The translations under genes and the position numbers were made by a program. Of a stretch of DNA of 64,000 nucleotides, positions 18,383-29,001 are shown one piece after another; the stretch's first letter is position 1, and each line of letters starts with the position of its first letter. Source of the DNA: Pseudomonas triticifolii (GTDB lineage Bacteria; Pseudomonadota; Gammaproteobacteria; Pseudomonadales; Pseudomonadaceae); the NCBI RefSeq assembly GCF_014358015.1, contig NZ_JACONV010000010.1, forward strand, positions 96,955 to 160,954. Direction: 5' to 3'. The notes beneath the pieces are model-generated. The model searched no databases. It saw only the letters and a list, made by a program, of their open reading frames with translations, and was not told where the DNA came from.

Positions 18383-19162
18383 ATGCGGATCATCAGTGTG
18401 AACGTAAATGGCATTCAGGCTGCGGTCGAGCGTGGGTTGCTCAGCTGGCTGCAAGCTCAGAATGCCGACGTCATCTGCTTACAGGACACCCGCGCCTCCA
18501 CCTTTGAACTGGATGATCCAGCCTTTCAGCTGGATGGCTACTTCCTCTATGCCTGCGAAGCCGAAGTCCCCGCTCAGGGTGGCGTGGCGCTTTATTCGCG
18601 GTTGCAACCGAAGGCGGTGATCAGCGGCCTCGGCTTCGAGACAGCCGACCGCTACGGGCGTTACCTGCAAGCCGATTTCGACAAAGTCAGTATTGCGACC
18701 CTGCTCTTCCCTTCCGGGATGAACGGGGACGAAGACTTGAATCAGAAATTCAAGCTCATGGACGATTTCGGCAAATACATGGACAAGCAGCGCCGCAAGC
18801 GTCGCGAGTACATTTACTGCGGCTCGCTCTATGTGGCGCAGCAGAAACTCGATATCAAGAACTGGCGTGACAGCCAGCAATCTCCTGGCTTCCTGGCGCC
18901 CGAGCGTGCCTGGATGGACGAGATTGTCGGCACCATGGGTTATGTCGATGCCCTGCGTGAAGTCAGTCGCGAAGGTGATCAGTACAGCTGGTGGCCGGAC
19001 AGCGAGCAGGCCGAGATGCTGAATCTGGGCTGGCGCTTCGACTACCAGATCCTGACGCCAGGTCTGCGCCGCTTCGTGCGCAGCGCCCGTCTGCCCCGCC
19101 AGCCGCGCTTCTCGCAGCACGCGCCGCTGATCGTGGATTACGACTGGACCCTGACGATCTGA
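18383..19162 (+). CDS. crc: Catabolite repression control protein Crc
   Basis: This 259-residue exonuclease/endonuclease/phosphatase-fold protein matches Pseudomonas Crc nearly throughout (MRIISVNVNGIQAA; FETADRYGRYLQADFDKVSI; QFSQHAPLIVDYDW-like end, here RFSQHAPLIVDYDW). Crc has no nuclease activity of its own; with Hfq it clamps onto AAnAAnAA sites in target mRNAs and blocks translation of secondary carbon-source genes. I choose the ATG at 18383 because it gives the family length; the TTG at 18371 would add four residues. Candidate target sites in this window lie upstream of the citrate transporter and puuC. Confidence 0.97.
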   Translation: MRIISVNVNGIQAAVERGLLSWLQAQNADVICLQDTRASTFELDDPAFQLDGYFLYACEAEVPAQGGVALYSRLQPKAVISGLGFETADRYGRYLQADFDKVSIATLLFPSGMNGDEDLNQKFKLMDDFGKYMDKQRRKRREYIYCGSLYVAQQKLDIKNWRDSQQSPGFLAPERAWMDEIVGTMGYVDALREVSREGDQYSWWPDSEQAEMLNLGWRFDYQILTPGLRRFVRSARLPRQPRFSQHAPLIVDYDWTLTI

Positions 19163-19185
19163 TCGTCAGGCGGCACCCGAACACG

Positions 19186-19212
19186 AAAAAGCCGACTTGA
19201 AGTCGGCTTTTT
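19186..19212. terminator. Bidirectional terminator after crc
   Basis: AAAAAGCCGACTT-GA-AGTCGGCTTTTT, between the convergent crc and DUF4870 genes. Confidence 0.92.
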
Positions 19213-19231
19213 GCGTTGCTCGCGACCGCGC

Positions 19232-19606
19232 TTACTTCAACAGGCGCCAGGTGAACGGGTAGCGATAGTCCACCCCTTCGTTGGCCTTGACACCTGCGAT
19301 GATGGTCAGCACCAACGCGCCGATCCCGACCAGCATCAGCAGCGCAAAGCCGATGACTACGACCATCAGCAGCATGCTGACCGTGGCCGCAATCGCGACG
19401 GTGATCTGAAAGTTCAGTGCTTCCTTGCCTTGCGCATCGATAAACGGATCCGCCTCTTTCTTCACCTGCCAGAGAATCAGAGGCCCCAGCAGGTTTCCGA
19501 ACGGAAAGATCAGGCCGAAAAACGCAGACAAGTGACAGAACATCGCCCATTGACGGGCGCTTTGAGCCGGTTTCTGCGGCGATAGCTGGCTGTCACTCAT
19601 GGTCAC
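19232..19606 (-). CDS. DUF4870 (Tic20-like) small membrane protein
   Basis: This 124-residue protein has about three membrane helices (LSAFFGLIFPFGNLLGPLIL, VAIAATVSMLLMVVVIGFAL and LVGIGALVLTIIAGV) with the conserved DPFIDAQGKEALNFQI segment that defines DUF4870. The terminal YRYPFTWRLLK is also characteristic. Function is unknown; proteins of this type are widespread inner-membrane proteins. The start may be the first ATG (ending 19606) or the one two codons later. It lies downstream of rph (gap 11 bases after its own start to the rph stop), so both may be on one message. Confidence 0.85.
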   Translation of the reverse strand: MTMSDSQLSPQKPAQSARQWAMFCHLSAFFGLIFPFGNLLGPLILWQVKKEADPFIDAQGKEALNFQITVAIAATVSMLLMVVVIGFALLMLVGIGALVLTIIAGVKANEGVDYRYPFTWRLLK

Positions 19607-19617
19607 GCTCCTGGTTA

Positions 19618-20340
19618 TCAGTCGGCCAATGCGGCGCGCTGCAATTCGAACAATTCAGTCATGCCCTTCTGTGCCAGCGCCAGCATCGCGTTCAGCTCTT
19701 CAGGCTGGAACGGCGCGCCTTCTGCGGTGCCCTGCACCTCGATGAAACCGCCTGCGCTGGTCATGACCACGTTCAGGTCGGTCTCGGCAGCGGAATCTTC
19801 CAGGTAGTCCAGGTCGAGCACAGGCTCGCCCTGATACATGCCGACCGACACCGCAGCAATCATCTGCTTGAGCGGGTCGCCGCCTTTCAGGCCGCCACGC
19901 TTCTTGATCACTTTCAAGGCGTCAGCCAAGGCAACCATGGCACCGGTGATGGAGGCAGTGCGCGTGCCGCCGTCAGCCTGGATGACATCGCAATCGACAT
20001 ACAGCGTGACGTCGCCCAGCTTGGACATGTCCAGCGCAGCACGCAGCGAACGGCCGATCAGACGCTGGATTTCCAGGGTACGACCACCCTGCTTGCCACG
20101 GCTGGCTTCACGCTGGTTACGCTCGCCGGTCGCACGCGGCAGCATGCCGTACTCGGCAGTCAACCAACCCTGCCCCTGACCTTTGAGAAAGCGCGGCACG
20201 CCGTTTTCGACGCTGACGGTGCAGATCACCTTGGTGTCACCGAACTCGACCAGCACAGAACCCTCGGCGTGTTTGGTGTAGTTGCGGGTGATGCGGATCG
20301 AGCGGAGCTGATCGGCGGCGCGACCACTTGGACGTTTCAT
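19618..20340 (-). CDS. rph: Ribonuclease PH
   Basis: This 240-residue phosphorolytic 3'-5' exoribonuclease trims tRNA 3' ends. Family signatures include [15 protein letters not shown] at the start, [20 protein letters not shown], the arginine-rich phosphate site [20 protein letters not shown] and [20 protein letters not shown] use the ATG ending at 20340, where the conserved N-terminus begins; a longer in-frame extension contains no family sequence. The gene is divergent from yicC, as in other pseudomonads, and does not show the frameshift known in some E. coli K-12 strains. Confidence 0.97.
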   Translation of the reverse strand: MKRPSGRAADQLRSIRITRNYTKHAEGSVLVEFGDTKVICTVSVENGVPRFLKGQGQGWLTAEYGMLPRATGERNQREASRGKQGGRTLEIQRLIGRSLRAALDMSKLGDVTLYVDCDVIQADGGTRTASITGAMVALADALKVIKKRGGLKGGDPLKQMIAAVSVGMYQGEPVLDLDYLEDSAAETDLNVVMTSAGGFIEVQGTAEGAPFQPEELNAMLALAQKGMTELFELQRAALAD

Positions 20341-20646
20341 CTGGGATACCTGTACTGAGACGGAAAACTGCCGAGCATTATAGAGGCCATCGTCCGGGCT
20401 GGGCATCTCTAAAAGTCAGGCCCGTATTTTTTTCGGGTGCTCAGGGCTCTGGATCGGGACTTTGCGGCCTGGCATGCGGCTGCAAAAAACACCTCGCATC
20501 GTTTGTCATACTCTCGGATTGGGAGCCTGCGCCGCACTGCGCTACAATCCTGCGCCTTTGCAGCCTGTCGGCTTTCATGACATCCATTGCAACGGTCCGC
20601 CCCTCGCGCGGGCTCAACTGCCTGGACTGAATCTAGAGGTATTCCC
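20341..20646. promoter_or_regulatory. Divergent rph / yicC promoter region
   Basis: No gene is seen in these 306 bases. A TACAAT -10-like box at 20542-20547 with TTGGGA (20518-20523) 18 bases upstream is a candidate yicC promoter; the distance leaves a leader of about 95 bases. The rph promoter is not evident. Confidence 0.4.
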
Positions 20647-22144
<1,498 letters not shown>

Positions 22145-22291
22145 TCGGACTGTTTCAACGCGGCAGACTGCAGGTCAAAAGCACATCGCCTGTGGCCTGC
22201 CGCTTGCTGCTTACAGCACTCCGCTTGTAAACTACCGAGTCCGCTCGCCCATCCGGGCATCGCGCATACGCATTTGCTACGAGGAATACCC

Positions 22292-22555
22292 ATGGCCCGC
22301 GTGACCGTTGAAGACTGCCTAGAACACGTCGATAACCGCTTCGAGCTGGTCATGCTCGCTACCAAGCGTTCGCGTCAACTCGCCACCGGCGGCAAAGAGC
22401 CGAAGCTGGCGTGGGAAAACGACAAGCCTACCGTTGTGGCCCTGCGTGAAATCGCTGCTGGCCTGATGGACTACGCCGTTATCGCAGAAGCCGAAATCGT
22501 TGAAGATGAACCATTGTTCGCAGCGTTCGAGGACGAGTCCAACGAGGCCGTCTAA
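22292..22555 (+). CDS. rpoZ: DNA-directed RNA polymerase omega subunit
   Basis: This 87-residue omega subunit starts [20 protein letters not shown] and carries the conserved KRSRQLATG and [16 protein letters not shown] segments. Omega binds the beta-prime subunit and forms part of the ppGpp site 1 in E. coli RNA polymerase, which makes the adjacency to spoT functionally sensible. A GAGGAAT ribosome site precedes the ATG at 22292. A candidate promoter (TTGCTG, 18 bases, TAAACT) lies in the gmk-rpoZ gap. Confidence 0.97.
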   Translation: MARVTVEDCLEHVDNRFELVMLATKRSRQLATGGKEPKLAWENDKPTVVALREIAAGLMDYAVIAEAEIVEDEPLFAAFEDESNEAV

Positions 22556-22615
22556 GCCTATGCCGGGTCGACGCAGTACGGCGCAGGGTAAAAGCCATCG
22601 GCAGGGGGTAGCGCC

Positions 22616-24721
22616 TTGCCGAGCATAGACGCCCTCGCCGATAGACTGTCGGCCTATCTCGGCAAAGATCAGGTCAATCTGGTCCGCCGAGCGTACTACT
22701 ACGCCGAACAAGCCCACGACGGCCAGCGCCGTCGCAGCGGCGAAGCCTACGTCACGCATCCCCTTGCAGTGGCGAACATCCTTGCCGACATGCACATGGA
22801 TCATCAAAGCCTGATGGCTGCGATGCTGCATGACGTGATCGAAGATACCGGCATTGCCAAGGAAGCGCTCAGCGCGCAATTTGGCGAAACCGTGGCCGAA
22901 CTGGTCGACGGGGTCAGCAAACTGACCCAGATGAACTTCGAGACCAAGGCCGAAGCACAGGCGGAAAACTTCCAGAAGATGGCCATGGCCATGGCGCGCG
23001 ACATTCGCGTGATTCTGGTCAAGCTCGCCGACCGCCTGCACAACATGCGCACACTGGAAGTCCTGTCCGGTGAAAAGCGTCGCCGCATCGCCAAGGAAAC
23101 CCTCGAGATCTACGCACCCATCGCCAACCGCCTGGGCATGCACAGTGTGCGTATCGAATTCGAGGACCTGGGCTTCAAGGCCATGTACCCGATGCGTTCC
23201 TCGCGGATCAACCAGGCCGTCAAGCGCGCCCGGGGCAATCGCAAGGAACTGGTCAACAAGATCGAAGAATCACTGAGCCATTGCCTTGCCGTTGACGGCA
23301 TCGAAGGTGATGTCAGTGGTCGGCAGAAGCACCTCTACGGCATCTACAAGAAGATGCGCGGCAAGCGTCGCGCCTTCAACGAGATCATGGACGTCTACGC
23401 GTTCCGTATCATCGTGGACAAGGTCGACACCTGCTACCGCGTACTGGGCGCTGTTCATAATCTGTACAAACCGCTGCCGGGTCGCTTCAAGGATTACATC
23501 GCGATCCCCAAGGCGAACGGCTATCAGTCGCTGCACACCACGTTGTTTGGCATGCACGGCGTGCCCATCGAAATCCAGATCCGCACCCGCGAGATGGAAG
23601 AAATGGCCAACAACGGGATCGCTGCGCACTGGCTCTACAAGTCCAGCGATGACGAGCAACCCAAGGGCACGCATGCCCGCGCCCGCCAGTGGGTCAAGGG
23701 CGTTCTGGAAATGCAGCAGCGTGCCGGCAACTCGCTGGAGTTCATCGAGAGCGTCAAGATCGACCTGTTTCCGGACGAGGTCTATGTCTTCACGCCCAAG
23801 GGCCGGATCATGGAGCTGCCAAAAGGCTCCACGGCGGTGGACTTCGCCTATGCGGTGCACACCGACGTCGGCAACAGCTGCATTGCCTGCCGGATCAACC
23901 GCCGACTGGCACCGCTGTCCGAGCCACTGCAGAGCGGCTCGACGGTTGAAATCGTCAGCGCACCCGGCGCACGTCCAAACCCTGCATGGCTGAACTTCGT
24001 CGTGACCGGCAAGGCGCGCACACATATTCGTCATGCACTGAAGCTGCAACGTCGCTCAGAGTCCATCAGCCTGGGCGAGCGCCTGCTGAACAAAGTGCTT
24101 AACGGCTTCGAAAGCAGCCTGGACAAAATCCCGGCAGAGCGCATTCAGCTGGCGCTGAACGAATACCGCGTCGAAGTGCTGGAAGACCTGCTCGAAGACA
24201 TCGGCCTGGGCAACCGCATGGCCTACGTGGTAGCCCGCCGCCTGCTTGGCGAAGGTGATCAGTTGCCAAGCCCGGAAGGTCCGCTGGCGATTCGCGGCAC
24301 CGAGGGCCTGGTCCTTAGCTACGCCAAGTGCTGCACGCCGATACCGGGTGATCCGATTGTGGGCCACCTGTCTGCGGGCAAGGGCATGGTCGTGCACCTG
24401 GACAACTGCCGCAATATCAGCGAAATCCGTCATAACCCGGAAAAATGCATCCAGCTCTCGTGGGCCAAGGATGTGACAGGCGAATTCAATGTCGAACTGC
24501 GCGTCGAGCTGGAGCACCAGCGCGGCCTGATCGCCCTGCTGGCCAGCAGCGTGAACGCCGCCGACGGCAACATCGAAAAAATCAGCATGGACGAACGCGA
24601 TGGTCGCATCAGCGTGGTCCAGCTTGTGGTCAGCGTGCACGACCGTGTGCACCTGGCCCGCGTGATCAAGAAACTACGCGCACTGACCGGGGTCACACGC
24701 ATCACCCGTATGCGCTCGTAG
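22616..24721 (+). CDS. spoT: Bifunctional (p)ppGpp synthase/hydrolase SpoT
   Basis: This 701-residue RelA/SpoT protein has an N-terminal HD hydrolase with an intact H72-D73 (LHDVIEDT), a synthetase domain whose GRFKDYIAIPKANGYQS carries the RxKD form typical of bifunctional enzymes (RelA has ExDD), a TGS domain (VYVFTPKGRIMELPKGST) and a C-terminal ACT domain. It sets ppGpp in response to fatty-acid, carbon and iron starvation. The likely start is the TTG at 22616, with AGGGGG 7 bases upstream; no suitable ATG lies before the HD domain. It follows rpoZ and is followed by a RidA gene 24 bases on. Confidence 0.97.
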   Translation: MPSIDALADRLSAYLGKDQVNLVRRAYYYAEQAHDGQRRRSGEAYVTHPLAVANILADMHMDHQSLMAAMLHDVIEDTGIAKEALSAQFGETVAELVDGVSKLTQMNFETKAEAQAENFQKMAMAMARDIRVILVKLADRLHNMRTLEVLSGEKRRRIAKETLEIYAPIANRLGMHSVRIEFEDLGFKAMYPMRSSRINQAVKRARGNRKELVNKIEESLSHCLAVDGIEGDVSGRQKHLYGIYKKMRGKRRAFNEIMDVYAFRIIVDKVDTCYRVLGAVHNLYKPLPGRFKDYIAIPKANGYQSLHTTLFGMHGVPIEIQIRTREMEEMANNGIAAHWLYKSSDDEQPKGTHARARQWVKGVLEMQQRAGNSLEFIESVKIDLFPDEVYVFTPKGRIMELPKGSTAVDFAYAVHTDVGNSCIACRINRRLAPLSEPLQSGSTVEIVSAPGARPNPAWLNFVVTGKARTHIRHALKLQRRSESISLGERLLNKVLNGFESSLDKIPAERIQLALNEYRVEVLEDLLEDIGLGNRMAYVVARRLLGEGDQLPSPEGPLAIRGTEGLVLSYAKCCTPIPGDPIVGHLSAGKGMVVHLDNCRNISEIRHNPEKCIQLSWAKDVTGEFNVELRVELEHQRGLIALLASSVNAADGNIEKISMDERDGRISVVQLVVSVHDRVHLARVIKKLRALTGVTRITRMRS

Positions 24722-24745
24722 ACCATCCACTTTCAGGAGTTCTTC

Positions 24746-25126
24746 ATGACCAAGACTGTCATCACCAGCGACAAGGCCCCAGCGGCCATCGGCACTTACT
24801 CTCAGGCGATCAAAGCTGGCAATACCGTCTACATGTCCGGGCAGATCCCTCTTGATCCGAAAACCATGGAACTGGTCGACGGCATCGAAGCCCAGATCAC
24901 CCAGGTCTTCGAGAACCTGAAGTCCGTTGCCGAAGCGGCAGGCGGTTCGTTCAAGGACATCGTCAAGCTGAACATCTTCCTGACCGACCTGGGCCATTTC
25001 GCTAAGGTCAACGAGATCATGGGCACCTACTTCGCACAGCCTTACCCGGCACGCGCAGCCATCGGCGTTGCCGCACTGCCGCGTGGCGCGCAGGTCGAGA
25101 TGGACGCGATTCTCGTCATCGAATAA
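24746..25126 (+). CDS. ridA: RidA-family reactive intermediate deaminase
   Basis: This 126-residue YjgF/YER057c/UK114 protein carries the catalytic arginine in the [19 protein letters not shown] segment and the family motif [14 protein letters not shown]. It hydrolyses reactive enamine/imine intermediates released by PLP enzymes such as threonine dehydratase, protecting other PLP enzymes. A CAGGAG ribosome site precedes the ATG. The spoT-ridA pairing is conserved in many gamma-proteobacteria. Length and motif are normal. Confidence 0.94.
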   Translation: MTKTVITSDKAPAAIGTYSQAIKAGNTVYMSGQIPLDPKTMELVDGIEAQITQVFENLKSVAEAAGGSFKDIVKLNIFLTDLGHFAKVNEIMGTYFAQPYPARAAIGVAALPRGAQVEMDAILVIE

Positions 25127-25179
25127 ATCCCCAGCGCAGCGTTGCTACGCTGCGCTCTCCCTGAAGGAAGGAATCTGTT

Positions 25180-25917
25180 ATGCGCTCCGCGCTCGCCATT
25201 TCGCTGCTGGCCGTCATTCTCGGTGGCTGCGCCAGTCACGCCGACCGCAACCCGGACGGCACCTGGATCAACCAGACCGCCATCGACGCGGCAGTCAAGC
25301 AGGGCAACCTGCGTCAGGCGCTGCTCGCCAACGGCCCGAATCTGGAGTGGCAAATCAACTCCAAGGCCAACCAGGCGGTCTACTCCAATGGCTTCGAGCT
25401 GGGTGAAGGCAAGATCGTCAGCGCCGCCGAGGGCAAGCTGCACATCGACTTCTACGGCAATTTCTTCGAAGACCTGAGCGTCAAGGGTGACGAACTGGTT
25501 CAGGCGGCCAGCGAGTCAGGCCCTGAGCAGCACTTCGAAAAGCCGAAAAATTCCGTACCTGACGGCGCCCAGCCGGGCAGCAGCTTTGAAAAAGCGCTGT
25601 ATGCAGCTTACATGGGCGGCAAATGGACCATCGTTGAAGGCGACGGCCAAGGCAGCACGGTGCAGTTCATGCCGGACGGCAGCGTGCAGGGTCTTCCCGA
25701 AAATGATCGTTTCGCGCTGTGTCTCGCTGGCGATTGCGCAGCCATGAGCGGTGAATACGACAGCATGTGGCTGGAGAAGGCCGAGCAAGGCAATCCGTGG
25801 ATCTTCGCTCGCAAAGGCAAGCAACTGGAGATCTTCCAGGCCGTGAACAATGCCGGTGCCGACCAGATGCCTGAACTGCGTCCGGGCACTCGCCGCTGGT
25901 TGCTCGAGCAACAGTAA
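25180..25917 (+). CDS. Conserved lipoprotein of unknown function
   Basis: This 245-residue protein starts with a short hydrophobic helix ending in the lipobox LGGC, with lipid attachment at about residue 18, followed by acidic and glycine-rich sequence (YGNFFEDLSVKGDELVQAAS). Residue +2 after the lipid cysteine is Ala, not Asp, so outer-membrane sorting is expected. I do not recognise a named family. A second module around residues 140-235 (GGKWTIVEGDGQG; LRPGTRRWLLEQQ) could form a beta-sandwich. It sits 53 bases after ridA and ends at an imperfect terminator (25948-25972). Confidence 0.8.
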   Translation: MRSALAISLLAVILGGCASHADRNPDGTWINQTAIDAAVKQGNLRQALLANGPNLEWQINSKANQAVYSNGFELGEGKIVSAAEGKLHIDFYGNFFEDLSVKGDELVQAASESGPEQHFEKPKNSVPDGAQPGSSFEKALYAAYMGGKWTIVEGDGQGSTVQFMPDGSVQGLPENDRFALCLAGDCAAMSGEYDSMWLEKAEQGNPWIFARKGKQLEIFQAVNNAGADQMPELRPGTRRWLLEQQ

Positions 25918-25947
25918 GCGTGGGTTCGTAAAGCCCGATCAACAAAG

Positions 25948-25972
25948 AGCGTCCTTCATGGGCGCTTTTTTG
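25948..25972 (+). terminator. Terminator after the lipoprotein gene
   Basis: AGCGTCC and GGGCGCT form a seven-base stem with one G-U pair and a 5-base loop, followed by T6. Confidence 0.75.
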
Positions 25973-26056
25973 TGCAATGGTTTCAGCACTCATCTACCAA
26001 CAACTGAGCAGCCTGCCTCGGCTGCCATCCGATCATCCTGCTGCCAGGTGTGAGAC

Positions 26057-26491
26057 ATGATAAGCCTTTCAAGCCACTTCACCCCCTGGACGTCGCTGGC
26101 CGGAGGCTTGCTGATCGGCCTTGCAGCCAGCCTGTTCATCTTGCTCAACGGCAGAATTACCGGCATCAGCGGATTGCTCGGCAGCGTTCTGTCAGGCACG
26201 GGCGAAGGGCGTGGCGAAAAACTGCTTTTCCTCACCGGTCTGCTGGCCTCGCCACTGATCTGGTCACTGGGCTCAAGGCTGCCTGAGGCTTCGTTCAATA
26301 CCGGTGTCTACACCCTGCTGATTGCGGGGCTGATGGTCGGGATCGGTACTCGCTATGGTGCCGGATGTACCAGTGGACATGGCATATGCGGACTGTCACG
26401 GCTGTCGCCACGATCCATCGTTGCCGTCTGCTGTTTCATGGGCAGCGGCTTCGCCTGCGTTTATCTGATTCGTCACGTGGCCGGGGTGTAA
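26057..26491 (+). CDS. YeeE/YedE family membrane protein, N-terminal-type subunit
   Basis: This 144-residue, highly hydrophobic protein has about four membrane helices and the family motif GAGCTSGHGICGLSRLSPRS, whose cysteines are conserved in YeeE/YedE (DUF395, thiosulfate-transporter-like) proteins. It forms a two-gene unit with the next ORF: the stop is followed by the next ATG after 2 bases. Together they make the full set of helices found in single-chain YeeE. Related split pairs (PmpA/PmpB type) are linked to sulfur or sulfide metabolism in other bacteria; here the substrate is not evident. Confidence 0.88.
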   Translation: MISLSSHFTPWTSLAGGLLIGLAASLFILLNGRITGISGLLGSVLSGTGEGRGEKLLFLTGLLASPLIWSLGSRLPEASFNTGVYTLLIAGLMVGIGTRYGAGCTSGHGICGLSRLSPRSIVAVCCFMGSGFACVYLIRHVAGV

Positions 26492-26493
26492 GC

Positions 26494-26913
26494 ATGCGTA
26501 AACTGACTGCACTGATCGCCGGGCTGCTCTTCGGTCTGGGGCTTTACCTAAGCGGCATGACCAACCCTGCAAAGGTGCTCGCGTTTCTGGACATTGCAGG
26601 CGACTGGGATCCCTCACTGGCCCTTGTCATGGCCGGAGCGCTCGTGCCGAGCAGCGTCGCATTTTTCGTTGCAAAGCGCCGCCGCACGTCGCTGCTTGGC
26701 GCACCGATGCAGATTCCGACCCTTAAAGTCATCGACCGCCGGCTCGTTCTTGGCAGCCTGTTGTTTGGCGCTGGCTGGGCCTTGGCAGGCCTTTGCCCCG
26801 GCCCGGCAGTAGCGCTGCTCCTGAGCGGCAACTGGCAGCCCATCGCGTTCACGCTCGCGATGGTGGTCGGCATGCTGATCCACGCCCGGTTCGAATCGCG
26901 CAAAGCGATGTGA
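26494..26913 (+). CDS. YeeE/YedE family membrane protein, C-terminal-type subunit
   Basis: This 139-residue hydrophobic partner of the preceding gene has the second-half YeeE motif GAGWALAGLCPGPAVALL with its single conserved cysteine, and an N-terminal helix ITALIAGLLFGLG-like (LTALIAGLLFGLGLYLSGM). Start at the ATG at 26494, which follows the upstream stop by 2 bases; longer in-frame extensions overlap the first subunit. The split chain probably assembles as a heteromer forming the DUF395 transporter. Expression is likely coupled to the first gene. The gene ends convergent with an epimerase gene. Confidence 0.87.
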   Translation: MRKLTALIAGLLFGLGLYLSGMTNPAKVLAFLDIAGDWDPSLALVMAGALVPSSVAFFVAKRRRTSLLGAPMQIPTLKVIDRRLVLGSLLFGAGWALAGLCPGPAVALLLSGNWQPIAFTLAMVVGMLIHARFESRKAM

Positions 26914-26939
26914 ATGGCTAACCGGGCCTTGATCAATGC

Positions 26940-27788
26940 TTAGCCGAGCAAGGCGGCGTAACCCGCTTTATAGTCGGGGTACATCGGCGTCCAGCCCAGG
27001 GCCCTTGCTCGCGCATTGCTGCAACGCTTGCTGCCGACTCGCTGCACGCTGACCTCGTCAGACCATTCGGTAACGCCCAGATACTCACGTATCCACGACA
27101 CCACATCGGCCAGTGCAGCAGGGTCGTCGTCCACGCCCAGATAACAATCATCCAGCGCCACGCCCTGATCATCGGCCTGAAGCAGATGCGCCAGCAGGCC
27201 AGCGGCATCGTCGGCATGAATGCGATTGGCGTAAACCGGTGGGTCGATCCTGACACTGTGACCCTGACGCACGCGATTGGACAGATCGGCGCGGCCCGGT
27301 CCATAGATGCCGGTCAGCCTTACCGCAGTCGCAGGCAGGCCACTGTTGAGGGCCAGTTGCTCGGCCTCAAGCATCACCGTCCCGGAAAAGCCTGCGGGTT
27401 CAGTGGCGGACGTTTCGTCGACCCATTCGCCCTGTTGCTGTCCGTAAACGCCGCTGCTGGACACAAAAAAGAGACGCTTAGGCCGCTGACCCTGAGTCGA
27501 CAGCCAGCTCAGCACGTGGCGCAGCCCATCGACATAGGCCTTGCGATAACCGGCTTCGTCACGCTGCGAAGGCGTCGCGCAATAGACCACGTAATCCAGC
27601 GTCGACGAGGGCCAGGCAGCAGGCTTTTGGGCATCGAACAGGTCGCCTTCGACGGGAACGATGCCAGGCGCAAGCCCGGAAACCGTGCGCCTTAGCCCGT
27701 AGACCGTCCAGTCATGAGCGAGCAGCCGGGCGGCCAGACGGGAGCCGATGTCGCCACAGCCAGCGATCAAAACGGAAGGGACAGGCAT
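26940..27788 (-). CDS. NAD(P)-dependent epimerase/SDR, YeeZ-like
   Basis: This 282-residue extended short-chain dehydrogenase has an atypical Rossmann motif GCGDIGSRLAARLL at residues 10-23, and a SSSGVYGQQQGEWVDE segment containing the catalytic YxxxK region shifted as in the YeeZ group (Tyr present, typical Lys not obvious). It resembles YeeZ/NAD-dependent epimerases of unknown substrate, which often pair with the YeeE family name only by coincidence of naming. It is divergent from exbB across a 211-base region that carries a candidate Fur site. Catalytic competence is uncertain. Confidence 0.8.
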   Translation of the reverse strand: MPVPSVLIAGCGDIGSRLAARLLAHDWTVYGLRRTVSGLAPGIVPVEGDLFDAQKPAAWPSSTLDYVVYCATPSQRDEAGYRKAYVDGLRHVLSWLSTQGQRPKRLFFVSSSGVYGQQQGEWVDETSATEPAGFSGTVMLEAEQLALNSGLPATAVRLTGIYGPGRADLSNRVRQGHSVRIDPPVYANRIHADDAAGLLAHLLQADDQGVALDDCYLGVDDDPAALADVVSWIREYLGVTEWSDEVSVQRVGSKRCSNARARALGWTPMYPDYKAGYAALLG

Positions 27789-27889
27789 TTCATATCTCCA
27801 GAATACGGTGGTGGGGCACGTTACAAAGTCATCAAAAAGCGCCGGATGTTCAAGCCAATATGTAAAAAAGTTACTGTATTACTTTTGTT

Positions 27890-27908
27890 AACAAGAACGA
27901 TTTGCAAT
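27890..27908. promoter_or_regulatory. Candidate Fur box upstream of exbB
   Basis: On the minus strand ATTGCAAATCGTTCTTGTT resembles Pseudomonas Fur sites that begin TTGCAAATGATTCTCATT. It lies about 90 bases upstream of exbB in an AT-rich promoter region. TonB systems are usually Fur-regulated, so the placement makes sense, but several core positions differ. Confidence 0.38.
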
Positions 27909-27999
27909 AATGGCCACCCATTTGTTCCCCATCGAACGCCGATTGCAACGCACGGCGACTGGAACAACCCCCCATTTTCCACTTCCAGGCCAGGCCAGC

Positions 28000-28992
28000 A
28001 TGACACGTATTCACTCAATCGCTTCGCCAACCAAGCTATTCAGCCTGCCTCGCGCATGGCGAGGTATCGCTGCTCTTGTCTTGAGCCTGATGTTCGCGCC
28101 CTTTGCGCTGGCTGATCAATCGGCCCCTACACAGCTGCCTGACGCACAGTCGATCGAGACGCTCACTGACCAGCAGTTTCAGGAAAAAATAGCTCAGTTC
28201 CCACCGGAACTTCGTGCTTCATTAGAGTCCCTGCGCGCGCAATCCCAAGAGACAGAACCCGCCGCCGAAGGCAACAGCCTGGGCATGTCCCACGACCTGT
28301 CGCCGTGGGGTATGTACCAGAACGCTGACGTGGTCGTGAAGGCGGTCATGATCGGTCTGGCGATTGCTTCGATCATCACGTGGACCATCTGGATTGCCAA
28401 GGGCTTCGAGCTGCTGGGCGCCAAGCGTCGTCTGCGCACCGAAATCGCCAACCTGAAAAAGGCCCGCACCCTGTCCGAGGCCAGCCAGACCGCCGCACAA
28501 GAAGGCACACTGGCAAATCTGCTGGTACACGACGCCATGGAAGAGATGCACCTGTCGACCAACAGCCGCGAGCGCGAGGGCATCAAGGAGCGCGTCAGCT
28601 TCCGCCTGGAGCGTCTGGTCGCCGCCTGTGGCCGTAACATGAGCTCCGGCACCGGCGTGCTGGCGACCATCGGTTCCACCGCCCCGTTCGTGGGGCTGTT
28701 CGGTACGGTGTGGGGCATCATGAACAGCTTCATCGGCATCGCCAAGACACAGACCACCAACCTCGCCGTCGTCGCACCGGGTATCGCCGAAGCCTTGCTG
28801 GCCACCGCGCTGGGCCTGGTTGCCGCGATTCCTGCCGTAGTGATCTACAACGTCTTCGCCCGCTCCATCGCCGGTTACAAGGCACAGGTGGCCGACGCAT
28901 CGGCTCAGGTCCTGCTGCTGGTCAGCCGTGATCTGGATCACCAGCCAGCCGCTGAGCGCAGTCAATCGCCGCACATGGTCAAGGTGGGCTGA
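28000..28992 (+). CDS. exbB: TonB-system energiser ExbB (long form)
   Basis: This 330-residue protein is a MotA/TolQ/ExbB proton-channel subunit. It has an N-terminal signal-like extension (residues about 1-40 ending LMFAPFALA-DQ), a periplasmic segment and the three core helices, including TGVLATIGSTAPFVGLFGTV and the second-half ATALGLVAAIPAVVIYNVF. It harvests proton motive force for TonB with ExbD. The start at 28000 (MTRIHSIASP) is chosen because an upstream in-frame start adds 30 residues overlapping the promoter. It is first in exbB-exbD-tonB, directly upstream of oxyR. Confidence 0.95.
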   Translation: MTRIHSIASPTKLFSLPRAWRGIAALVLSLMFAPFALADQSAPTQLPDAQSIETLTDQQFQEKIAQFPPELRASLESLRAQSQETEPAAEGNSLGMSHDLSPWGMYQNADVVVKAVMIGLAIASIITWTIWIAKGFELLGAKRRLRTEIANLKKARTLSEASQTAAQEGTLANLLVHDAMEEMHLSTNSREREGIKERVSFRLERLVAACGRNMSSGTGVLATIGSTAPFVGLFGTVWGIMNSFIGIAKTQTTNLAVVAPGIAEALLATALGLVAAIPAVVIYNVFARSIAGYKAQVADASAQVLLLVSRDLDHQPAAERSQSPHMVKVG

Positions 28993-29001
28993 ACCTTGGG
29001 C

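Noticed and set aside
22616..22618. SpoT truncated at the N-terminus because it lacks an ATG
   Set aside because: A TTG with an AGGGGG site gives a full-length protein with an intact HD domain.
26057..26913. Frameshift splitting a single YeeE gene
   Set aside because: The two parts have separate starts with a stop and 2-base gap, and both carry complete conserved half-motifs; split pairs are a known arrangement.
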